Origin: JAICMB01 sp963838885
Lineage (GTDB): Bacteria; Acidobacteriota; Terriglobia; Bryobacterales; Bryobacteraceae
NCBI GenBank assembly: GCA_963838885.1
Contig: CAWITB010000013.1
Location: forward strand, 82,779-146,778
DNA length: 64,000 bases
Direction: 5' to 3'
How positions within the stretch are numbered: the first letter of the stretch is position 1; the number at the start of each line of letters is the position of its first letter. The position numbers were made by a program, and so were the translations under genes. The notes under the pieces were generated by a model. That model saw only the letters and a list, made by a program, of their open reading frames with translations. It ran no database searches and was not told where the DNA came from. This document shows positions 9,373 to 18,290 of the stretch, one piece after another.

Positions 9373-10139
9373 ACTGCGAAGAGATCAAGAAGAATTTCGT
9401 CGAATATTGGCGCGGCGCCATGAACGCCGCGGATTTGCAGAGCTTCGAGGAGCATCTCGCGTCCTGTCCCGAGTGCCGGGCGGACGCGGAAAATCTGAAG
9501 CATGTCTGGAGCGCGCTGGGTGAGATGCCGCAAGCCGAGCCGGGCCTCGGGCTGCGCACGCGATTTTATGCCGCGCTGCGCGAAACCGAGAGGCGCGAAC
9601 TGGAGCGCGGACGACGTTCCTGGTGGATGCCGCATCCCGTTTTTCAGGCCGCGTTTGGCGTGGTAATCCTGGCCGCCGGCATCCTGGTAGGTAACATGAT
9701 GGCCCGCAACTCGGGCCAGGTGGCGCAATTGCGCACCGAGGTAAACAGCATGAAACAACTTGTTACGCTTTCTTTACTGCAGCAGCAGAACGCGACCGAC
9801 CGGTTGCGCGGCGTGAACTGGAGCTATCGTGTGGAGCAGTCGGATTCCGAAGTGCTGGCCGCGTTGCTCTCAACGGTGAATCACGACCCCAACGTCAATG
9901 TTCGGTTAGCGGCCGTCGAGGCGATGCGCAACTTCGCCGACAGCTCCGTCGGACGCAGGGGATTGGCGCAGGCTCTGAATAAGCAGACCTCGCCGCTGGT
10001 CGAGATCGCCATCCTCGATCAAATCGTCGAAATGCGCGAGAAGATGGCTACGCCCGCGATCAAGACCCTAATGGCCGCCGGCGACGTCAATCCGGAGGTC
10101 AAAGAGCACGCTAACTGGGCCCTAAGGCAACTGCAATGA
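9369..10139 (+). CDS. ZAS-type membrane anti-sigma factor with HEAT-like periplasmic domain
   Basis: 256 residues. The N-terminus holds a zinc-binding anti-sigma motif (Cys3 and HxxxCxxC in EEHLASCPEC, residues 28-36) that should hold the adjacent sigma factor. One transmembrane helix follows at about 91-111 (VFQAAFGVVILAAGILVGNM), then a coiled-coil-like stretch. The last 90 or so residues look like two or three HEAT-type repeats (VNVRLAAVEAMRNFADSSVG, EVKEHANWALRQLQ). The HEAT-like part would be periplasmic and could be the sensing surface. It overlaps both neighbours by ATGA. Confidence 0.88.
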   Translation: MNCEEIKKNFVEYWRGAMNAADLQSFEEHLASCPECRADAENLKHVWSALGEMPQAEPGLGLRTRFYAALRETERRELERGRRSWWMPHPVFQAAFGVVILAAGILVGNMMARNSGQVAQLRTEVNSMKQLVTLSLLQQQNATDRLRGVNWSYRVEQSDSEVLAALLSTVNHDPNVNVRLAAVEAMRNFADSSVGRRGLAQALNKQTSPLVEIAILDQIVEMREKMATPAIKTLMAAGDVNPEVKEHANWALRQLQ

Positions 10140-11017
10140 AGCGGCGCCTGACTGTTCCGCGATGCTGCGCGATCGCAGCGGCTCTGTCGCTCCTCTGCTT
10201 TGCGGACGAAGCGGAAACGATTCGCAAGACGTTCACGGGGGTAAAGTCGGTCGAGATCGACAACGTTTATGGGTCCATTCACGTGGCCGGCTACGACGGA
10301 GCGGACGTCCAGGTGGAAGCCCGCAAAACGATTACGGCCGACGATTCCGAGCGGGCCGCCGCCGCCCAGCGCGAGGTCAAGCTGGACATCACCCAGGACG
10401 ACGGCGCCCTGCGGCTGTACGTCGACGGACCGTTCCGCTGCGATTGCGGCGGCAACGGGTCCTTTCGCGCCCGCAACGCCTTTCGCTCCGGCAACAATTC
10501 GAGGGAGCATGGCCGCCGCGGCTACAAGGTCGCGTACGACTTCGAGATCAAAGCTCCGCGCGCCGCGGCGCTCTATCTGGCCGCTGTGAACGATGGCGAA
10601 ATCCGGGTGGAGCGGACCTCGGGCGACTTCGACATAGAAAACATAAACGGGGGCGTGAAGATGGACGAAATGGCGGGTTCCGGTCGTGTCTACGCGCTCA
10701 ATGGCAACGTCGAGATTTCATTTGCCCGCAATCCCGAGCGCAGCTCATATTTTGGATCGCTCAATGGCGTGGTGGAGGCGTGGTTTCAGCCCAATCTCTC
10801 GGTCGATGCGCGTGTGAAGACGTTCAATGGCGGAGTGTATACGGACTTTCCGGTGTCGTATCTGCCCGCCGTGGCCGCTGCCGGCGAACGGCGTAATGGC
10901 AAGTTCGTTTACCGCTCCAACGATTTTCAGGGGGTGCGCATCGGCAGCGGCGGCCCGGAGTACAAATTCGAGAATTTCAACGGGGATATCCGTATTCGGA
11001 ATCGAGGACAGAAATGA
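10136..11017 (+). CDS. Exported DUF4097-family beta-helix-like protein (first copy)
   Basis: 293 residues with a cleavable signal peptide (about 1-22). The rest is a DUF4097-type run of short beta strands with recurring Asn-Gly turns (VEIDNVYGSIHVAGYDG, DFDIENINGGVKMDEMAG, RVYALNGNVEISF, KTFNGGVYTDFP). A cysteine pair (RCDCGG) lies near residue 101. The family is seen as putative adhesin or auto-transporter-like; biochemical function is unknown. Placement in the sigma/anti-sigma operon (ATGA overlaps on both sides) suggests an envelope protein under that regulator. Confidence 0.8.
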   Translation: MKRRLTVPRCCAIAAALSLLCFADEAETIRKTFTGVKSVEIDNVYGSIHVAGYDGADVQVEARKTITADDSERAAAAQREVKLDITQDDGALRLYVDGPFRCDCGGNGSFRARNAFRSGNNSREHGRRGYKVAYDFEIKAPRAAALYLAAVNDGEIRVERTSGDFDIENINGGVKMDEMAGSGRVYALNGNVEISFARNPERSSYFGSLNGVVEAWFQPNLSVDARVKTFNGGVYTDFPVSYLPAVAAAGERRNGKFVYRSNDFQGVRIGSGGPEYKFENFNGDIRIRNRGQK

Positions 11018-11823
11018 ACCGAGCATTCATATTATTCGCGGCCGCGGCGGCGCTGACTGCGCTAGCCCAGGAGGCTTCGCCCGAGCGCATCACAGTGCCG
11101 TTTAGCGACCCTTCACGCCCGAAAAGCGTCAAGATCTCGCTAATCAACGGCGGCATTACGGTGAAGGGCTATGCCGGTAAGGAAGTGATCATCGAAGGAC
11201 GCGGCGACATGGTTCGAAATCGCAGGGAGGCGCCTCCCGGCATGCATCGTATTGATGCGGGCGGCCCTGGATTGCAGGTCGAGGAGTCGGAAAATACGAT
11301 GACCATCGGAACCAACCGGCCCGGCAATTCCGGCCAAATCAATCTCCAGGTTCCCTTCGACACGTCGTTAAAGCTGCGCACCGTGAACGGCGGAAATATC
11401 GTTGTGGACGGGGTGGCGGGCGATCTCGACATCGATAATACGAACGGCGGGGTGACGCTCACGCATATTTCCGGAACCGTGGTGGCGCACGCGCTCAATG
11501 GGAAGATGCTGGTCTCGATGGATAAACTGACCCCGAACAAGCCCATGTCCTTCAGCTCGTTTAATGGCGATGTGGACGTGACCTTACCGGCGGATGCGCG
11601 GGCCAATGTCAAAATAAAAACCGATAACGGCGAGATTTTCAGCGATTTCGATGTAAAACTGGACCTGTCTTCGCACGCGCCCACGGTGGAAGACAATCGC
11701 TCGAACCGCGGACGATATCGCGTGCGCTTCGATCATGGCGTCTCGGGGACCATAAACGGGGGCGGCCCGGAGCTCCAGTTCACCACGTTCAACGGCAATA
11801 TCTACATCCGCAAAGCCAAATAG
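11014..11823 (+). CDS. Exported DUF4097-family protein (second copy)
   Basis: 269 residues, signal peptide about 1-19 (ILFAAAAALTALAQ), then the same strand/Asn-Gly-turn pattern as its neighbour (ISLINGGITVKGYAGKEV, GDLDIDNTNGGVTLTHISG, MSFSSFNGDVDVTLP, FTTFNGNIYIRKAK). The two genes look like a tandem paralogous pair. Last gene of the sigma operon; 15 bp separates it from a convergent gene. Confidence 0.8.
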   Translation: MNRAFILFAAAAALTALAQEASPERITVPFSDPSRPKSVKISLINGGITVKGYAGKEVIIEGRGDMVRNRREAPPGMHRIDAGGPGLQVEESENTMTIGTNRPGNSGQINLQVPFDTSLKLRTVNGGNIVVDGVAGDLDIDNTNGGVTLTHISGTVVAHALNGKMLVSMDKLTPNKPMSFSSFNGDVDVTLPADARANVKIKTDNGEIFSDFDVKLDLSSHAPTVEDNRSNRGRYRVRFDHGVSGTINGGGPELQFTTFNGNIYIRKAK

Positions 11824-11838
11824 AACCCCGAACGGCTG

Positions 11839-12339
11839 TCAACCGCCGTGGCCGAGCGCCGGCTGTTGCTGCGGCATGCGTATCACGGCGCCCTCGTCGG
11901 ATTGCGATTTGGGTCCTCCAAAAACCGAGCGCCCTCGCGCCAGTTGTTCCGTTTCCGGGGCGTTGTCCTCCACAATCATCTCGTGTTCCACCCAATTGGA
12001 CAGCGGGATGTTGCGGAAGTAGAGCCGCTCCTGCAGGATCATGGCCTTTCTTTGGGATTCGGCGGACTTGTTTTCCCTGAAATAGTGCCGCTCCTCGATC
12101 CGGAACTCTCGCATGAATTCATCGAGGGATTTCTGGCGGGCCGCCGCTTCCGTAGCCTTAATGCGCTCTTCGAGAGTCACCTTATTGGAGCTGATAATGG
12201 CGTTCGCTTCCGCTAGCGATTCCCGTTCCTTGGCGACCGCCACCTCCATGCGCGCCTGCATCATATAGAAAGACAGGAGAGCCGAGCCCGCAGCGACAAA
12301 AACCGGCAGCAGCACCCAAATCATCGCGTCCAGATTCAT
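11839..12339 (-). CDS. Conserved hypothetical membrane-anchored coiled-coil protein
   Basis: 166 residues, not assigned to a named family. An N-terminal hydrophobic anchor (about 6-27, MIWVLLPVFVAAGSALLSFY) is followed by a long charged helical region (about 30-100) with strong coiled-coil character, then NIPLSNWVEHEMIVED and a Gln/Pro-rich tail. It would sit on the inner membrane with the coiled coil on one face. It converges with the DUF4097 operon, so it is transcribed separately. Confidence 0.68.
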   Translation of the reverse strand: MNLDAMIWVLLPVFVAAGSALLSFYMMQARMEVAVAKERESLAEANAIISSNKVTLEERIKATEAAARQKSLDEFMREFRIEERHYFRENKSAESQRKAMILQERLYFRNIPLSNWVEHEMIVEDNAPETEQLARGRSVFGGPKSQSDEGAVIRMPQQQPALGHGG

Positions 12340-12461
12340 ACTGGCCTTATGATCGGTCCTAAACCGGAAAAAGCTTAGGGCCTAAGAGTAAACCCCCCTC
12401 CCACTTAAGTAAACGTCGGCGCGCCATTCTGTTCGAGGCATCTTAAGCCGATCAGAGACGT

Positions 12462-12698
12462 GTGGATCTTAATAAGGCCCTGCGCGATCTCTACGACGAG
12501 AAAGCGCGCCTGGACCGCGTCATCGCGCGCCTGGAGCAAAGACTCCAGTCCCCGCCCGGACCTCCCCGTCTTAGCCGACGCGGAAGGAAACACATGGGCG
12601 CGGAGGAGCGGCTCCAAGTCTCGGCGCGTATGAAAGCGTATTGGGCGGAACGGCGGGCCCGAATGGAGGCGAAAGCGAGAGCCGATCAAAGCCCATAA
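12462..12698 (+). CDS. Small basic protein with N-terminal coiled coil
   Basis: 78 residues from a GTG start. Residues 1-28 form an amphipathic helix (LRDLYDEKARLDRVIARLEQ), then a Pro-rich linker and a very basic segment (RLSRRGRKHMGAEERLQVSARMKAYWAERR). The basic half resembles short nucleic-acid-binding tails seen in Acidobacteria proteins; binding is an inference from charge. No SD sequence is evident. It converges with the methyltransferase gene. Confidence 0.6.
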   Translation: MDLNKALRDLYDEKARLDRVIARLEQRLQSPPGPPRLSRRGRKHMGAEERLQVSARMKAYWAERRARMEAKARADQSP

Positions 12699-12721
12699 AC
12701 CGGGAATCGGCCACAACGAAG

Positions 12722-13399
12722 TTAGCGCTTAAAAAACCACAGCGTGAAATATTGTTCTCCCGCGCCGTAAGAATAGCGGAGATCGAAGCCGCAACGCGCC
12801 GCCATGTCCGCCGCCTGCTCCCGCGAAAAAGGCACTCCCAGCCAGGTATCCGCCGGGTCGGTTGAAATCGACGTATCCCCCTGTACCTGAAACTTGAACA
12901 GAGCTCCCGGACGAAGTAGCCTGTGGACCTCGCGAACATAAGTCTCGATAATCTCCCGGCTGGGGATGTGCTGGAAAACGATAAACGATAGTGCGAAGTC
13001 GAACTGCAGATTCGGCACGACGCTGAGGTCCGTGCCGTTGTTCTGATAAACAAATACGCGCGGGTTTCCCTCCAGCGCGGCCCGCGCCAGATTCACCATC
13101 TCGCCGCTCACATCCACGGCATGGACTTCGCCGAATATATTGGACAGCGCGCGCGTCAGCCGCCCCGCCCCGCAGCCGATTTCAAGCACCCGCATCGTGC
13201 GCGGGTCTTTGCCTTGGCAGATATTGCCCATGTCGGTAAGGATCTCTTCCTCGATGGTGCGCTGCCCCGACCGGAAGAACTCTTCATCGCTCCATTCGCG
13301 CCGCTCCGTATTGACGTAATAACGGGCGTTTTCACGGGCGCGCTCGTCCCAGTCCCGCTTCATTTTTTCGAGCTGTTGAGCGATGCTGATCTCGGCCAT
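12722..13399 (-). CDS. Class I SAM-dependent methyltransferase
   Basis: 225 residues. The SAM-binding motif I is VLEIGCGAGRLTRALS (about 70-85), followed by the acidic motif II region EVHAVDVSGEMVNLAR and a motif IV-like stretch FDFALSFIVFQHIP. Substrate unknown. The first 80 or so codons and the upstream DNA are repeated at 18400-18666, where the gene is only a stump, so this is the intact copy. Its 5' end abuts module A (gene ending at 13440) rather than its presumed original upstream DNA. Confidence 0.9.
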   Translation of the reverse strand: MAEISIAQQLEKMKRDWDERARENARYYVNTERREWSDEEFFRSGQRTIEEEILTDMGNICQGKDPRTMRVLEIGCGAGRLTRALSNIFGEVHAVDVSGEMVNLARAALEGNPRVFVYQNNGTDLSVVPNLQFDFALSFIVFQHIPSREIIETYVREVHRLLRPGALFKFQVQGDTSISTDPADTWLGVPFSREQAADMAARCGFDLRYSYGAGEQYFTLWFFKR

Positions 13400-13427
13400 C
13401 CGTGACTCATTTTGTCATATCGGCGCG
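13161..13427. repeat. 267-bp direct repeat, left copy
   Basis: This stretch, comprising the 5' part of the methyltransferase gene plus about 28 bp upstream, recurs in the same orientation at 18400-18666. By direct comparison I count five mismatches over 267 positions (about 98% identity). Similarity stops abruptly at both edges. The two copies bracket module A (about 5 kb). Confidence 0.95.
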
Positions 13428-13439
13428 ATTCCCGCGCTG

Positions 13440-14456
13440 CTATTGCAACCACGAAATGAGCTGCGACGGATCGGCGGTTCCTTTATATTGGGCCAGCGTC
13501 TGCTTGGCGAGCGGCCGCTCGTTGGGCGCGTCATGAAAAACCTCAGCCGCGCTATGTTGCGGGGCTCCGCCTTGTAAGCCGAGGAGGTTGGGCAGAAGGA
13601 CTTGCAGCAAGCCGTCTCGAAGGGGCTGCGCCTCGGGAAGCGCAAGCAGCCTGAACATGGCGCGGGCGAGCAGATCGACCTGCCCGCCGGGACGCGTTCC
13701 ATTGGAGACCGCCGAGTATACGTCGTTCAGCAGAACAGAACGGGCAATCGTCGCCAGCGCCGGTTGTTCCAGGAACGAAAGATAGGCCCGATAGGCAGCG
13801 GGCGCGCTGAGGATCTCGCGTTGATAGCGTTCCCACACGAAATCGGCGAACAAAGCCGACAGGGAAGGGGCGTGCGGCCTCGCTTCATCCAAAAGCGGAA
13901 CTACCCCCAGATCCCGCCGGATCGCGTCCACCGCGAGCCGCACGCCGGTCAGGACATTTTCAGCGGGTTGGACCTGATCGCAGACCTGCTCGCGCAGAAT
14001 TTCGGCGGGCACGAGGGACTGAGCACGGGAAAAGACGACAAACTCCTTGCCGGTTTCCGGGCCGATCAGCGAGTACACGCCAGGCGTCGGCAGCATAAGC
14101 AGGCCGGCGTTCTCGTACTGCGAAACAGAAATCACAACAGGGGGCGGATCCGGGGGCGTCACTTCGCCTTTCAGCGTCTCCACCCAGGCAAACTGAATCA
14201 CGGCCCGGCGGCGGTTAAAGGCGCGGTTCGCGTCGAGCTCCCAGGGAGTTGCCTGGAAGCGGAGGACCCGCAGCCGGACAATGTGCGTCGAGCGAAGAAC
14301 GACAGACTTGGAATCGGGAACGGCTTGAGTCATGGCAATACCTTTTACACGCGTCTGCGCTGGACCTTTCGGGCGCGTTTGGGACTGTAACGGGCGCCCC
14401 AGCGTCGCGAGCAGGGGCAGAATGAGAAATACCAGGCCACGGCCCCGCCCGCGCAT
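13440..14456 (-). CDS. Exported alpha-helical protein, third gene of module A
   Basis: 338 residues from the ATG at 14456, which gives a clean signal peptide (GLVFLILPLLATLGRPLQSQ). A beta-rich segment (about 30-140, TPGVYSLIGPETGKEFVVF) is followed by a helical region (about 160-338). I do not recognise the family. It lies 5 bp after the 1139-residue gene on the same strand and is surely co-transcribed. Module C has a signal-peptide-bearing helical protein in the same relative place. It could be a periplasmic partner or protective protein; that is a guess from gene order. Confidence 0.7.
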   Translation of the reverse strand: MRGRGRGLVFLILPLLATLGRPLQSQTRPKGPAQTRVKGIAMTQAVPDSKSVVLRSTHIVRLRVLRFQATPWELDANRAFNRRRAVIQFAWVETLKGEVTPPDPPPVVISVSQYENAGLLMLPTPGVYSLIGPETGKEFVVFSRAQSLVPAEILREQVCDQVQPAENVLTGVRLAVDAIRRDLGVVPLLDEARPHAPSLSALFADFVWERYQREILSAPAAYRAYLSFLEQPALATIARSVLLNDVYSAVSNGTRPGGQVDLLARAMFRLLALPEAQPLRDGLLQVLLPNLLGLQGGAPQHSAAEVFHDAPNERPLAKQTLAQYKGTADPSQLISWLQ

Positions 14457-14461
14457 CGGCT

Positions 14462-17400
14462 TCACGATTGGGCATTTATGGCAACGCAGTTGAGCAAGTT
14501 GGGGAAGCGCGCTTCCATGCCGTCGCCTTCGACGGGCTTGGCGTGGCGGTTGGCCGCAGCCGGATCGCGCCATGCGTTGGCGGCAGTGGTGATCGTTCCA
14601 GCGCCCGTCGCGACATTGAAACCAATTCCAAAACGGATGTGCCAGCGGTTAGTGATGACGGTGGAGTACAAGCGGCAGGCGGCGTCCGGCGTGTTGCCGG
14701 CCACCTTGGTCACATTTGTCCAAACGCACAGGTCGCTTCGGAAGTCCTGGTTGTAATGCATTTCGACCAACACGCCGCCAAAAGCCTTGTGATGAGCAGG
14801 AGGGTTCTGGAGGCCAGGGCCGTCCCACTGCTGGACCGTCCAGTGCTGGCCGACCGCGAGGCCGTCCTTTTTCTTGTCGATGCCGCCCGGCGGGGGCGGG
14901 GGCGGGCCCGGGTGAGTGGCGTCTTCCGTGCCGACGGCGAGGTTGCCTCCGGTTCCGGCGTTCGGAAAAAACGCGGTATCCAGAACCGGAGTGGGGGTCA
15001 CCGCCGGAGCGATGCCGGAATTCGGTGGCAACGGGGTAAAGGCGGGCGGCATGTTGAACATGCCGATAGGCACAAAAAAAAAGCCGCCCGGCGGGCCCGG
15101 GCAGTTCGTGACCACGAAGATGTCCTGCCTGTGGGGCACACCGCCAACGTCATACCCCAATCCGGTATCCAACTTCTCGATGCACTGGATGAAGCCAGCG
15201 AAGAGCTTGTCCAGGCCCAGTTCGCCGTTGCGTCCTCCGCCGGTAGCAGTCATGATACCGTTGGCGTGCCACACGCAGTTTGGCCCCGTCCAGGCCGCAT
15301 TGGGAGGATCCGTTGAAGTCGCAATACCAACGAAGTTGGCCCGAGTCTGTCCCGCTGGCGGCAAGATTTGAATGTTCCAGGGCTGCGCCAGCCCATTATC
15401 CTGGAAACCCTCCGCGCGAATGAGCACGAGGTTCATCATGATATAGGGCTCGCGGTCGATCCGCTTGCCTTTATCGTCGTTGAAATCGAATTCCCCGTCG
15501 CCGTTGCAATCGACGTACGGACAGATGCGAAAGCTCCCCACCGCATCCGCCTTCAGATAGGCTTTCAGGTGGTCGGTGGGATCCTGCGCAATCGTCGGCT
15601 CCGGCTTGGGGGACATGCGGACAATTTCATCGGCATCGCCGTCCGGGTGCGGACGCGTATCCCGGAACGTTTTCCAGAGTACCGGCGCGGGGTTCACGGC
15701 GCCCGGCGCCGCAGCCGGCTCGGTCTCGATCGTCAGGATCAAACTATTAGCGTTGACCGCCCCGATAATGGAATTCTCGACCAGGACGAGCGGAAGATTC
15801 TCCGTAAAAGACTCGCTGAAATCCTTTTTGTCCAGAGCGCCGGCGGCGATCGTGAAAGCATGGCGCGGCACGGGGGAGTTGCTCGCGCCCGTGTTGTCCG
15901 GGCGAACGGTATTTGCCGCCGTGGAGGGCACGTCCGCTTTAAAGTTCTTAAATCGCATCACCGTAAGGGCAACGCGGTCGACGACCCGAATATGGTCGGT
16001 AAGGCTGAGCCGGATTTCGGTATCGCGGAGCGCGCCGCTAACTACGCCGGTCTTGCCCTCCGCCCAGAATTTCATGTCCTTACCCTTGCCGCCCGTAGTG
16101 CCCGGCGGAAAGGCAGTATTGTAGTTGAAGTCGAACGGGTTCGGTCTGGCGGCTTCGCCCGCTTTGTGGATCTCTTGATCGAATAACTGGACGCGCGGGT
16201 TCGCGGCGGCCCTCGCCGCCGCATCCCAAACCGTAAGACTCATCTGACCCGTGAAATCGGCGGGCTCAATGGCCTTAATGATGGCGAGCGCGCGCCCATG
16301 GTGAAAATCCGCGTCCTGCGTATGGATGAAGCGGCCCACGTCGGTCTTGTCCGCCGTAGACATGGGATCGGGTTCCACCGTCGGCGCGGTCTTGCTCTTG
16401 CAAATATCGACGGAGGTTTTTATGACCGTGACGGTCACGCGGTCTCCTTCAAAAAGGTCCTTGCCTTTATCGGGAACATCGACAAGACCGAGGCGGAGCG
16501 CGGTATCCTGCATCGCGCCGCTCACGTCTGCGCCCTCCAGCCAGATGTGCAGGCCCTTGGCCGGTATGGTCCAGTTCGCGCGGTCGAGAGGAAGATCTCG
16601 CGTGGCTTGGCCCGTGGCGGGCTTTTCGACCCTGAACAGGCGGAGCTTGTCGCTCTTCGACGCCGATTTGATGTCCCAAGCCTGCAGGCGCATTTGTCCC
16701 CGGTAATCGTCCGGCTCCGCGCGATGCAGAATCACAAGAGCGCGCTCATGGCGGATGCCATCCTGCTCATGAACAAAACGTCCCTTCGAGATTTTGTCGG
16801 CATCCGCGATAGCAACCGGATCGGCGCCATGGTTCACGCGCCATTTGCAAATGTCCAGCTTCAGCCGTACGCACGTGAGCTGGTCGTGCACGGCCGGCCC
16901 GAGGACGAACGTGCCCCCTTGCAGCTCCAGCGTCAGGACCACATCGTCTGGAGCGCCACTCACGTCGACCGCCTCAATGTAAAGCGTATGCGCGGCCCCG
17001 GCCTGGCCCTCGTTCAACTGCCCGGTGGTGAGCGCGATGGGAAACGCTTTCAACGACCCGCCCTCGGCATGATCGAAAACTTTAATCTTCGCCGGCGAGT
17101 TGCAAGTCAATTTCCCCGTGCCATCGAACGTTTCCGAAACGCCCACCGTCACCGCCAGCCGGTGTACCTTTACCCCCAATTTGGCGCTCGGCATGTAGTC
17201 GCGCTTCAGGATCACGGCCTTGGGATCGGCGATCTTCAGTTTGGGATCGACCTTGGGCCGTGGCGCGACAAGAATCTCGATCTTGTTCTTAGTCGCGGCC
17301 ACCACCGCGGTCTTCTGCGCCGCCGGAACGCTGAGCTTGTGGATCAGATCCTGCGGAAGCGTGATCTTCACGTCATAGTTCCCGGGCGTCAAGGGGTCGA

Positions 17401-17881
17401 AGGTCGTGCTTCCGGTGGTCTTTGCCGTTACGCCGTGCAGCGATTCCGGACCCGTGAGTTGAACCGTAATGTTCTCGAGGGGGGCGCGATTGTCGGAGCG
17501 CAGCACCACGACCTCCAAGGAGGGCATGCGCTGCAGCACGAATAAAAACGTGGAGGTATGGTTCGCCGTGGTGGTCACCGCGCCGGCCGCGGGAGTGACC
17601 CAGGTGCGCTTTTGCTTGGCGTCGAACAGCAGCTTTAAATTATGGTTCCCCACCGCGGCGGGATCGAACTTGGCCATTCCGTCGGCGCCGCTCGGTTTGT
17701 TCTGTCCCGTCGGCTTGCTGACGTCGACAGGGATCCCCTGCACCGGCGCGTTGTCTTCCGCGCGAATCACCATGACGAAGATCGCGGGTTTCCGATCCTT
17801 GCACTTCACGGCGGGCGCGCAGATATCGTGGTCGCTCGCATCTTTCGTGAGCTTATCCAATACTTCTTGGAGGCCGGCCAT
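14462..17881 (-). CDS. 1139-residue repeat protein with Cna-B-like and EF-hand-like segments (module A)
   Basis: No signal peptide. Residues about 30-115 and 118-205 look like two carboxypeptidase-regulatory/Cna-B-like beta domains (NAPVQGIPVDVSKPTG, TTFDPLTPGNYDVKI). Then comes a repeated unit of about 150 residues: LDICKWRV...GRFVHEQD at 342 and VDICKSKT...GRFIHTQD at 491, with a partial unit at about 235-340. Each ends in VSGAMQDTALRL or VSGALRDTEIRL. DCNGDGEFDFNDD at about 795 matches a calcium-binding EF-hand loop. The C-terminal 340 residues are unassigned. From memory, similar large proteins sit near VgrG/PAAR genes in Proteobacteria; no such genes occur here. Ten bp downstream of the small helical gene. 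Confidence 0.85.
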   Translation of the reverse strand: MAGLQEVLDKLTKDASDHDICAPAVKCKDRKPAIFVMVIRAEDNAPVQGIPVDVSKPTGQNKPSGADGMAKFDPAAVGNHNLKLLFDAKQKRTWVTPAAGAVTTTANHTSTFLFVLQRMPSLEVVVLRSDNRAPLENITVQLTGPESLHGVTAKTTGSTTFDPLTPGNYDVKITLPQDLIHKLSVPAAQKTAVVAATKNKIEILVAPRPKVDPKLKIADPKAVILKRDYMPSAKLGVKVHRLAVTVGVSETFDGTGKLTCNSPAKIKVFDHAEGGSLKAFPIALTTGQLNEGQAGAAHTLYIEAVDVSGAPDDVVLTLELQGGTFVLGPAVHDQLTCVRLKLDICKWRVNHGADPVAIADADKISKGRFVHEQDGIRHERALVILHRAEPDDYRGQMRLQAWDIKSASKSDKLRLFRVEKPATGQATRDLPLDRANWTIPAKGLHIWLEGADVSGAMQDTALRLGLVDVPDKGKDLFEGDRVTVTVIKTSVDICKSKTAPTVEPDPMSTADKTDVGRFIHTQDADFHHGRALAIIKAIEPADFTGQMSLTVWDAAARAAANPRVQLFDQEIHKAGEAARPNPFDFNYNTAFPPGTTGGKGKDMKFWAEGKTGVVSGALRDTEIRLSLTDHIRVVDRVALTVMRFKNFKADVPSTAANTVRPDNTGASNSPVPRHAFTIAAGALDKKDFSESFTENLPLVLVENSIIGAVNANSLILTIETEPAAAPGAVNPAPVLWKTFRDTRPHPDGDADEIVRMSPKPEPTIAQDPTDHLKAYLKADAVGSFRICPYVDCNGDGEFDFNDDKGKRIDREPYIMMNLVLIRAEGFQDNGLAQPWNIQILPPAGQTRANFVGIATSTDPPNAAWTGPNCVWHANGIMTATGGGRNGELGLDKLFAGFIQCIEKLDTGLGYDVGGVPHRQDIFVVTNCPGPPGGFFFVPIGMFNMPPAFTPLPPNSGIAPAVTPTPVLDTAFFPNAGTGGNLAVGTEDATHPGPPPPPPGGIDKKKDGLAVGQHWTVQQWDGPGLQNPPAHHKAFGGVLVEMHYNQDFRSDLCVWTNVTKVAGNTPDAACRLYSTVITNRWHIRFGIGFNVATGAGTITTAANAWRDPAAANRHAKPVEGDGMEARFPNLLNCVAINAQS

Positions 17882-17891
17882 GAGAAGGGCT

Positions 17892-18233
17892 CTAGGCCGG
17901 CTCCTGGCCTTGATCGGAAGCCGCCAGGCACTGATAGATAAGGCGCATTTTCACCTCGCCGTCAAGTTCTTTGTTCTCGAGAATCTTCTTGGCCCATTCC
18001 ATATCCGCTGCTTGCTCGAAATGCGGCGTGCGAAAAAATCTGAGATCGGTGAATAGCATGATCGCCCGCTGCGTCGTGACTTGGTAAATCCTGCCGCGCT
18101 CAATCTCGCTGTCAATAATTTTTAGGAGAGCGTCGTCACTCAGATTCTTCGTTTCTTCCGGGAAGGTCTCGCGAAGATGGGCGAGCAGCGTCCGCCGGAA
18201 ATTCTCGAGTACGGAGGCTTCCAAGGTCTTCAT
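17892..18233 (-). CDS. Small helical protein, first gene of module A
   Basis: 113 residues, all-helical, no signal peptide. Pattern: VLENFRRTLLAHLRETFPE, DDALLKIIDSEIERGRIYQV, MEWAKKILENKELDGEVKM. The same pattern (helix, FP near residue 25, xxxLxxIIxxxIxxAxxYxI, then WAxxIL and KM) recurs at 27503-27865 and, broken, at 54312-54637, so the window holds three members of one family. In my memory such proteins accompany secretion-associated large proteins in Proteobacteria; function unknown. Lies immediately upstream of the 1139-residue gene. Confidence 0.8.
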   Translation of the reverse strand: MKTLEASVLENFRRTLLAHLRETFPEETKNLSDDALLKIIDSEIERGRIYQVTTQRAIMLFTDLRFFRTPHFEQAADMEWAKKILENKELDGEVKMRLIYQCLAASDQGQEPA

Positions 18234-18290
18234 TTGTTCCTGGCGAATTAGGATAATTTACCTCCGGGGCAGGATCGGCGCATGATGCTG

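Noticed and set aside
16298..17545. 415-codon plus-strand open frame
   Set aside because: Antisense to the 1139-residue module A protein, whose internal repeats and regulatory domains make its strand certain.
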